This document shows positions 58,837 to 64,000 of a DNA stretch of 64,000 nucleotides, piece by piece. Both the position numbers and the translations under genes were made by a program. The DNA is from Streptomyces buecherae (lineage in GTDB: Bacteria; Actinomycetota; Actinomycetes; Streptomycetales; Streptomycetaceae): contig NZ_CP060404.1 of assembly GCF_014295035.1 (NCBI RefSeq), positions 8,162,501 to 8,226,500 of the forward strand, given 5' to 3'. The notes under the pieces were generated by a model that ran no database searches, had not been told where the DNA came from, and saw only the letters and a list, made by a program, of their open reading frames with translations. Within the stretch, counting starts at the first letter, position 1. The number at the start of each line of letters is the position of its first letter.

Positions 58837-60282
58837 ATGAAGAGAAAACGAATAAGACCACTGGGCGCGGGAGCGACCGTGCTCACCGGTGTGGCCCTCG
58901 CGACGGTGCTGGGCCTCGGCTCCACCACGGCCTCGGCCGCGCCGCTGCCGGGCGGCCTCGGTCCCTGCGCGGGCCCGTCCTGCCCCGGCTCGGCGCAGGA
59001 CCCGAACAACGGGCCGGTCGCCGGGTACGACGAGAACATCAACGTGTTCGTGGGCGGCGACTTCCGGGTCGGCGGCTCCGCCGCCGAGACCGAGGGGAAG
59101 ATCGTCACCCTGGGCGACTTCTCGATGCACAAGACCGCCGGGTCCAGCGTCTACAACGTCGGCGTGGTCGGCGTCGGCTCGCGCGTCCCGCCGCCCAACG
59201 GCTCCGACTTCCTCACCGTCGGCGGTGACCTCACCGTCGCCGACGGGCAGCGGCTGCTCGCCGAGGAGGGCTCGATCTCCGGGAAGGTGACGTACGCCGG
59301 CGAGCGCAGCGGCAGGACCGAACCCGATGCCGTCCACGTCTCCGACGCGGCGGCCCCCTACGCGGGTCTGCGCGGCGCCCTGACCACGTCCAGCGGCTGC
59401 TACGCGCGCGTCGACGGCGCGGCCCGCCCGGCGACCGGCACCGCCGTCAACCAGGGCCACCAGACCCTCTTCCGCGGTGACGGCAGCTCCCGGCTCCAGG
59501 TCTTCAACGTCGACTTCGACCTCGTCTCCGCGAACGGCGGCGACCAGGGCATGGCCTTCGAGGGCATCCCCGACGGCGCCACCGTCCTGGTCAACATGGT
59601 CGGCGACAGCCGGACCATCAGCAGCTACGTCGGCCACGACGTCGGCCCCGAGGGCTTCCGCGAGCGACTGCTGTGGAACTTCCCCGACGCCTCGTCGATC
59701 ACCATCAAGGGCAGCGCCCAGTTCCAGGGTGCCGTTCTGGTCGGCTCGCCGGGGAGCACCACGAAGGTCTCCGTACCGGGGATGAACGGGCGCTTCTACA
59801 CGGCCGGTTCGCTGGACCACACCGCCTCCTCCGGCGCGGAGTTCCACGGCTACCCGTTCACCGGCGACCTGCCGTCCTGCGGCACCCCACCCACCCCGAC
59901 GCCCACCCCGACCGGGCCGACGACGGAGCCGACCGGACCGACCGACCCGACCGGGCCGGGCGAGCCGGGCGAGCCGGGCCCGACGGAGACCGCGCCGACC
60001 ACGGGGCCGACCGCCCCAACCGTCGAGCCGAGCGCGTCGGTCACCGGTCCGACCGGTCCGACCGGCGCTCCCGGCGGGACCGCCGATCCCACCGCGCCCG
60101 CCGGGGCCGGCGGCTCGTCCTCCGCCGGCGGGAGCGGCGGAGGCGACGGCACCGAGAGCGACGACGGGCAACTCGCGCTCACCGGCGCCCTCGGCAACCC
60201 CTGGGTGCTGGGCGCCGCGGTGTTCGCCATCGCCGCGGGCACGGCCTTGACGGTGCTGGTCCGCCGGCGGCGCCTGGGCTGA
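58837..60282 (+). CDS. Choice-of-anchor A surface protein with LAXTG sortase signal
   Basis: A secreted cell-wall protein (481 aa). The signal peptide KRKRIRPLGAGATVLTGVAL... ends around TASAAP. Residues about 45-340 form a choice-of-anchor A (CAA) beta-rich domain (INVFVGGDFRVGG, KIVTLGDFSM, MNGRFYTAGSLDH). A Thr/Pro/Gly stalk of about 90 residues follows, then LALTG, a hydrophobic helix and RRRRLG, the layout for sortase E anchoring (LAXTG). The start is uncertain: ATG 58837 is chosen for a normal signal peptide, but 58828, 58825 and 58801 are in frame. A TTATAG -10-like sequence 13 nt upstream suggests a leaderless or very short leader. Role probably in adhesion or envelope structure. Confidence 0.85.
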   Translation: MKRKRIRPLGAGATVLTGVALATVLGLGSTTASAAPLPGGLGPCAGPSCPGSAQDPNNGPVAGYDENINVFVGGDFRVGGSAAETEGKIVTLGDFSMHKTAGSSVYNVGVVGVGSRVPPPNGSDFLTVGGDLTVADGQRLLAEEGSISGKVTYAGERSGRTEPDAVHVSDAAAPYAGLRGALTTSSGCYARVDGAARPATGTAVNQGHQTLFRGDGSSRLQVFNVDFDLVSANGGDQGMAFEGIPDGATVLVNMVGDSRTISSYVGHDVGPEGFRERLLWNFPDASSITIKGSAQFQGAVLVGSPGSTTKVSVPGMNGRFYTAGSLDHTASSGAEFHGYPFTGDLPSCGTPPTPTPTPTGPTTEPTGPTDPTGPGEPGEPGPTETAPTTGPTAPTVEPSASVTGPTGPTGAPGGTADPTAPAGAGGSSSAGGSGGGDGTESDDGQLALTGALGNPWVLGAAVFAIAAGTALTVLVRRRRLG

Positions 60283-60330
60283 ACCCGCCCCCGGGCCCGC
60301 CGAGCGGTGCCCGGGTGACGGACAGCGCGC

Positions 60331-60368
60331 GGGCGCCCGGCCGGAGTCCCACCTCCGGCCGGGCGCCC
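60331..60368. terminator. Bidirectional terminator
   Basis: GGGCGCCCGGCCGGAG pairs perfectly with CTCCGGCCGGGCGCCC (16 bp, 6-nt loop) between the convergent surface-protein and permease genes. Confidence 0.88.
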
Positions 60369-60408
60369 TGGTCGCGCGCGGTCGTACGGGTGAACGCCCG
60401 TCAGCCCG

Positions 60409-61887
60409 TCAGCCCTTCTCGCTCTTCCCGCCCGACCCGGTGGGGCCCTCCCCGGGCCCGGCCGGGGCGACCGCGGCCGACCTGGCCAGCTCCGAGTGCC
60501 GGTAGGAGTAGGCGAAGTAGACGATCAGACCGAGGCCGAACCAGGCCCCGAAGCGCACCCAGGTCTGCCACTGGAGGTAGGTGGTGAGCCAGATGGAGGC
60601 GCCCACGCCGATCAGCGGCACGATCGGCATGCCGGGGCAGCGGAAGGTGCGCGGCAGGTCGGCGCGCCGGTAGCGCAGCACGATCACCGCCACGCAGACG
60701 ACGACGAACGCCAGCAGGATGCCGATGTTGGTCAGCTCGGCCGCCTCGCCGATCTCCACGAAGCCGGCGATCCCGGCCGAGGCGACGCCCACGATCCAGG
60801 TGACCCGGGTCGGCACGCGCCGCGTCGGGTGCGTCTTGGCGAACCACTTCGGCAGCAGGCCGTCCCGGCTCATGGAGAACCACACCCGCGTCACACCCAG
60901 CATGAAGGTGAACATCACGGTGAGGATGCCGATGATCGCGCCCACCGCGATGACGTCCGCGATGCCGCCGAGCCCCACGGACTTGAACGCCGTGGAGAAG
61001 CCGCTCTCAGCGTCCACCTCCGTGTAGTTCTGCATGCCCGTCAGGACCAGGCAGGCCAGCACGTACAGCACCATCGAGATGGCCAGCGAGTACAGGATCG
61101 CCTTCGGCATGTGGCGCTGCGAGTCCTTGGACTCCTCGGCCGCCGTGCTCATCGCGTCGTAGCCGAAGACCGCGAAGAAGACCGTGGCCGCCCCGGTGAA
61201 GGCCCCGCCGACGCCGTACGGGAAGAACGGCGAGTAGTTGCCGGTGTCGACGTGGAAGAAGCCCACGACGATCACGAGCAGCACCACCAGCACCTTCAGC
61301 GCCACCACGACCATCTCGAACCGGGCCGCGCTCTTGATGCCGAGGTTCAGCAGGTACGCCACGAACAGGCACAGGACCAGCGCGAACAGGTCCACCTTGT
61401 GACCGTCGCCGGTGCCCGGCGCGCCCAGCATCCAGTTCGGCAGGTCGGCCCCCATCTCTCCCACCAGGAAGGAGAAGTAACCGGAGATGCCGATGGCCAC
61501 GACCGCCACGATGGCCGTGTACTCCAGCAGCAGGTCCCAGCCGATCAGCCACCCCACCAGCTCGCCGAGGACCGCGTAGCCGTAGGTGTAGGCCGAGCCC
61601 GCCTTCGGGATGAGCCCGGCGAACTCCGCGTACGAGAAGGCCGCCGCCGCGCTCGCCACCCCCGCGATCAGGAACGAGATCAACACGGCGGGCCCGGCCG
61701 TCCCGTTCGCGACGGTGCCCGCCAGGGTGAAGATCCCGGCCCCGATGATGCCGCCGACGCCGATCGCCGTCAGGTGCCACAGGCCGAGGCTCCGGCTGAG
61801 CTGCTCGCTCGCGGCGCCCTCGGCCTCCTCGATGGTCGCTATGGGCTTGCGTCGCAGTACGCCGTGCCCTGGTCGGAGTCTGGCCAT
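60409..61887 (-). CDS. APC-family cationic amino acid permease
   Basis: A 492-aa cytoplasmic-membrane amino acid transporter of the CAT/YfnA branch. Twelve to fourteen helices are evident, starting LGLWHLTAIGVGGIIGAGIF (the unwound TM1 binding motif), then FSYAEFAGLIPKAGSAYTYG, FFAVFGYDAMSTAAEE and RVWFSMSRDGLLPKWF. The ATG at 61887 follows GGGGAGGACACC, a strong ribosome site. It probably takes up arginine, lysine or other amino acids by proton or substrate exchange. It appears monocistronic. Confidence 0.92.
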   Translation of the reverse strand: MARLRPGHGVLRRKPIATIEEAEGAASEQLSRSLGLWHLTAIGVGGIIGAGIFTLAGTVANGTAGPAVLISFLIAGVASAAAAFSYAEFAGLIPKAGSAYTYGYAVLGELVGWLIGWDLLLEYTAIVAVVAIGISGYFSFLVGEMGADLPNWMLGAPGTGDGHKVDLFALVLCLFVAYLLNLGIKSAARFEMVVVALKVLVVLLVIVVGFFHVDTGNYSPFFPYGVGGAFTGAATVFFAVFGYDAMSTAAEESKDSQRHMPKAILYSLAISMVLYVLACLVLTGMQNYTEVDAESGFSTAFKSVGLGGIADVIAVGAIIGILTVMFTFMLGVTRVWFSMSRDGLLPKWFAKTHPTRRVPTRVTWIVGVASAGIAGFVEIGEAAELTNIGILLAFVVVCVAVIVLRYRRADLPRTFRCPGMPIVPLIGVGASIWLTTYLQWQTWVRFGAWFGLGLIVYFAYSYRHSELARSAAVAPAGPGEGPTGSGGKSEKG

Positions 61888-62359
61888 GGTGTCCTCCCCG
61901 CCGACAGTTGACGGCGGATCATGATGGCCCAGCGCCGGGGAGGAAGATAGACACCGCTCCGTGGCAATTTCCGGTCTCCACCGGATGCCACGGCCCGCGC
62001 CGTCCGCACGCCACCACCCCGCGCCCCGGCCGCTGCCCCACCCCTCGCCGCGTACCGGATCGCGCCGCGCCGAGCCACCCACCCTCGCCCACCCGGCACC
62101 GGCCCGCCCACCGCCCGGAAAGCGGAACCGGCCCCGACCGGTCGCCAGGGGCCGCGACCCGGCCCCGCCGGGGGCCGCCGGCTGCCCGCCCTCCGGCGAC
62201 GGATCGGCGTCCCCCGGCCACCCGCGCGTCACCGCACCCACCTCGGGCAGCCGTGCCGCCGCCATCGCCGGCCGACACCCGCCACCGGAACCCGCGCCGA
62301 TCCCGCCCCGTCCCCGCCCCGGGACCACATCCGGGGACCGGTGCACGCGGGCGCCGGGC
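61888..62359. other. Intergenic region, no feature seen
   Basis: About 470 bp of Pro/Arg-coding-like GC-rich sequence between the permease start and the end of the PAS-LuxR gene. It should hold the permease promoter. I find no convincing gene, palindrome or RNA motif on either strand. Confidence 0.5.
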
Positions 62360-63040
62360 TCAGCGGCGCGTGGCGGGCGGCCAGACCCCGGGGGTCAGCA
62401 CGCCCAGGACGTACGCCCGGGCCACCAGCGCCGTGCGGTTGGGCACCCGCCAGCGCCGGGAGAGCCGGGTGAGGTGGTAGTTGACGCCGTCGACCGTCAG
62501 GCCCAGGGCCTTGCCCATGGCCGCCGTCGTCGCCCCGGAGGCCGCCAGCGCCAACACCCGCTCCTCCACCGGGCTCACCTCGGCCCCCTCCGGCCGCGCG
62601 GGGCACTCGTCACCGACGCGCAACAGCACCAACAGCGCCGGCCGGTTGGGCGCGGCCTCACCCACCGGGTCGATGCTCAGCTCCCCCTCGCGCGCGGCCC
62701 CGTCCCCGCCCATCCGCCAGCACACCCGCACCAGGTAGCGGGACCGGTAGCCACGTCGCAGCGCCTCGCCCAGCCGCTCCAACTGCGCCCTGTCCCGCGG
62801 CCGGAACAGGTCGAGGAGGTTGCGCCCGTTGAGCCGGCCAGGGACTTCGCCCCACTGGTTGGCCATGGCCGGGTTGGCGATGAGTACCTCACCGTCGGAC
62901 CGGCACACCGCGACCGGTAGCGGCAGCCGATCCAGCAGCGTCAGGAAGTAGTTGCCCCAGCCGCCCGTATGCTCCACCCCACCGCCCGTACCACCCGCGC
63001 CCCGCGCACCACCGGCACCACCCGCGCCGTCCTCGGCCAT
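62360..63040 (-). CDS. PAS-LuxR-type transcriptional regulator
   Basis: A 226-aa regulator with a glycine-rich N terminus, a PAS domain (about residues 28-135: LLDRLPLPVAVCRSDGEVLI, ANPAMANQWGEVPGRLNGRN) and a C-terminal LuxR/GerE helix-turn-helix (VSPVEERVLALAASGATTAA, MGKALGLTVDGVNYHLTRLS). PAS-LuxR proteins such as PimM activate secondary-metabolism genes. The ATG at 63040 has GGAG 7 nt upstream. It is divergent from the P450 gene, with a clear palindrome between them, so it likely regulates the P450. Confidence 0.87.
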   Translation of the reverse strand: MAEDGAGGAGGARGAGGTGGGVEHTGGWGNYFLTLLDRLPLPVAVCRSDGEVLIANPAMANQWGEVPGRLNGRNLLDLFRPRDRAQLERLGEALRRGYRSRYLVRVCWRMGGDGAAREGELSIDPVGEAAPNRPALLVLLRVGDECPARPEGAEVSPVEERVLALAASGATTAAMGKALGLTVDGVNYHLTRLSRRWRVPNRTALVARAYVLGVLTPGVWPPATRR

Positions 63041-63084
63041 CGCCCCGCTCCACGCCTCGTTCGCAAGTGCGGCCCGTGAGAAAC

Positions 63085-63104
63085 CACTGCACAATCATGC
63101 AGTG
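63085..63104. promoter_or_regulatory. Palindromic operator between PAS-LuxR and P450 genes
   Basis: CACTGCA-N6-TGCAGTG, perfect 7-bp arms, lies 44 bp before the PAS-LuxR start and 42 bp before the P450 start, almost exactly mid-way. Confidence 0.65.
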
Positions 63105-63146
63105 ACCACGCGGTAGCCGGGCAACCGGGCTGGTGACGCTGGAGAT

Positions 63147-64000
63147 ATGACCGACACACACCTGCTCAGCACCGCAGGCCGCGCCGCGACGCCCAGCACC
63201 CAACCCCCGGCGCCAGCCGCGCCCCGACCCGCCGACACCATCCCGCTGGTGGACATCTCGGCGACCGGCCTCGGGCCGACGCCCCTGCAACAGGCCATGG
63301 AGCTGGCCCGCCACCACGGACCGATCTTCCGCCGCCGGCTGCACGGCCGCGACGTGCTGTTCGTCTCCTCCCTCGAGCTGGTCGCCGAGCTCGCCGACGA
63401 GGAGCGCTTCGCCAAGGGCATCTCACCCACCCTGCACAGCGTGCGCGAGTTCGCGGGAGACGGCCTGTTCACCGCGTACAACGACGAACCCAACTGGGCC
63501 AAGGCGCACGACATCCTCATGCCCGCCTTCGCGCACGGCTCGATGCGGACCTACCACGCGGCGATGCTCCGGGTCGCCCGCCGGGTCGTCGAACGCTGGG
63601 ACCGGCACGCCGCCGCGGGCGCCCCGGTCGAGGTCGCCGACGACATGACCCGGATGACGCTGGACACGATCGGCCTGGTGGGCTTCGGCTTCGACTTCGA
63701 CTCGTTCGCGCGCGAGACCCCGCACCCCTTCATCGACTCGATGGTGCGTTGCCTCCAGTGGAGCATGACCTCCGTCGGCCGCGCCCCGGGCGGCGACCAC
63801 CGGGCCGTGGACGAGGCGTTTCGCGCGGACACGGACTACCTGGCCTCCGTCGTGGACGAGGTCATCGCCGCCCGCACCGCGTCCGCGTCCACGCGGCCGG
63901 CCGGCCAGCACGGCGCCGAGGACCTGCTCGGGCTCATGCTCACCGCCCGGCACCCGGCCGACCAGACCCCGCTCGACCCGGCCAACATCCGCAACCAGGT
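63147..64000 (+). CDS. Cytochrome P450, CYP102 (P450 BM3)-like haem domain, 3' end beyond window
   Basis: The first 284 residues of a P450 cut by the window end. The sequence follows the haem domain of Bacillus megaterium P450 BM3: LQQAMELARHHGPIFRRRL, VREFAGDGLFTAYNDEPNWA, KAHDILMPAFAHGSMRTYHA, DDMTRMTLDTIGLVGFGFDF and PHPFIDSMVRCL. BM3-type enzymes are self-sufficient fatty-acid hydroxylases fused to a reductase; whether the reductase is present cannot be seen. The haem-binding Cys region is also missing from the window. ATG 63147 has GGAG very close (2 nt), so start efficiency or position is uncertain. Confidence 0.9.
   Translation, partial: MTDTHLLSTAGRAATPSTQPPAPAAPRPADTIPLVDISATGLGPTPLQQAMELARHHGPIFRRRLHGRDVLFVSSLELVAELADEERFAKGISPTLHSVREFAGDGLFTAYNDEPNWAKAHDILMPAFAHGSMRTYHAAMLRVARRVVERWDRHAAAGAPVEVADDMTRMTLDTIGLVGFGFDFDSFARETPHPFIDSMVRCLQWSMTSVGRAPGGDHRAVDEAFRADTDYLASVVDEVIAARTASASTRPAGQHGAEDLLGLMLTARHPADQTPLDPANIRNQ

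Overview
The window is chromosomal DNA of a high-GC actinomycete, most likely Streptomyces or a close relative. The evidence is codon use saturated with G/C at third positions, many GTG/TTG starts, short overlapping stop/start junctions, a DasR-type dre site, a Streptomyces-type crr/ptsI pair, an LAXTG wall-anchor protein, an NmtR-type metal sensor and TAP-family secreted hydrolases. No tRNA, rRNA, CRISPR array, transposase or phage gene was found.

Layout. (1) 1-16.4 kb: most of a cobalamin corrin-ring cluster (cobL, cobM, cbiD, cobK, cobIJ fusion, cobH, cobG, a B12 riboswitch, cobN), interrupted by an AraC regulator, a flavin monooxygenase and a GNAT acetyltransferase. (2) 16.0-18.6 kb: Nudix hydrolase, a SnoaL-like protein with an apparent ATT start, and a macrolide-type glycosyltransferase preceded by a possible leader peptide and hairpin. 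(3) 18.7-22.9 kb: amino-sugar/PTS genes (SIS isomerase with a dre site, crr, ptsI). (4) 23-36 kb: accessory regulator/target pairs: TetR with a DHA2 exporter, NmtR with a P1B-4 metal ATPase, a DUF418 protein, TetR with an esterase and a P5CR-like reductase, MerR with a membrane protein, and an LMF-like protein. (5) 36.2-50.4 kb: a secreted TAP hydrolase and, divergently, a long set of mostly overlapping genes behind a Zur-like box. These encode ATP-grasp ligase, DUF364/Rossmann protein, cysteine-synthase-like PLP enzyme, enolase-superfamily dipeptide epimerase, MFS exporter, methyltransferase and a complete Opp/Nik-type ABC importer. (6) 50.5-64 kb: ABC exporter, small-molecule kinase, a lower-GC thioredoxin-reductase-like flavoprotein, a UvrA paralogue without the UvrB-binding domain, a sortase-anchored surface protein, an amino acid permease, and a PAS-LuxR regulator divergent from a CYP102-like P450 cut by the window end.

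The most notable system is region 5. Its gene content fits a small peptide-like metallophore that is made (ligase, PLP enzyme, epimerase, DUF364 protein, methyltransferase), exported (MFS) and re-imported with metal (ABC importer), and repressed by zinc through Zur. It has neither the opine dehydrogenase of staphylopine pathways nor an NRPS, so it may be a distinct metallophore class. This is inference from gene content and one promoter motif; the product is unknown.

The window is unusually rich in readable control sites: a B12 riboswitch, a dre site, a 12-2-12 ArsR-type operator, a nested double palindrome, a 19-bp-spacer MerR promoter, and many long GC-rich terminator hairpins between convergent genes.
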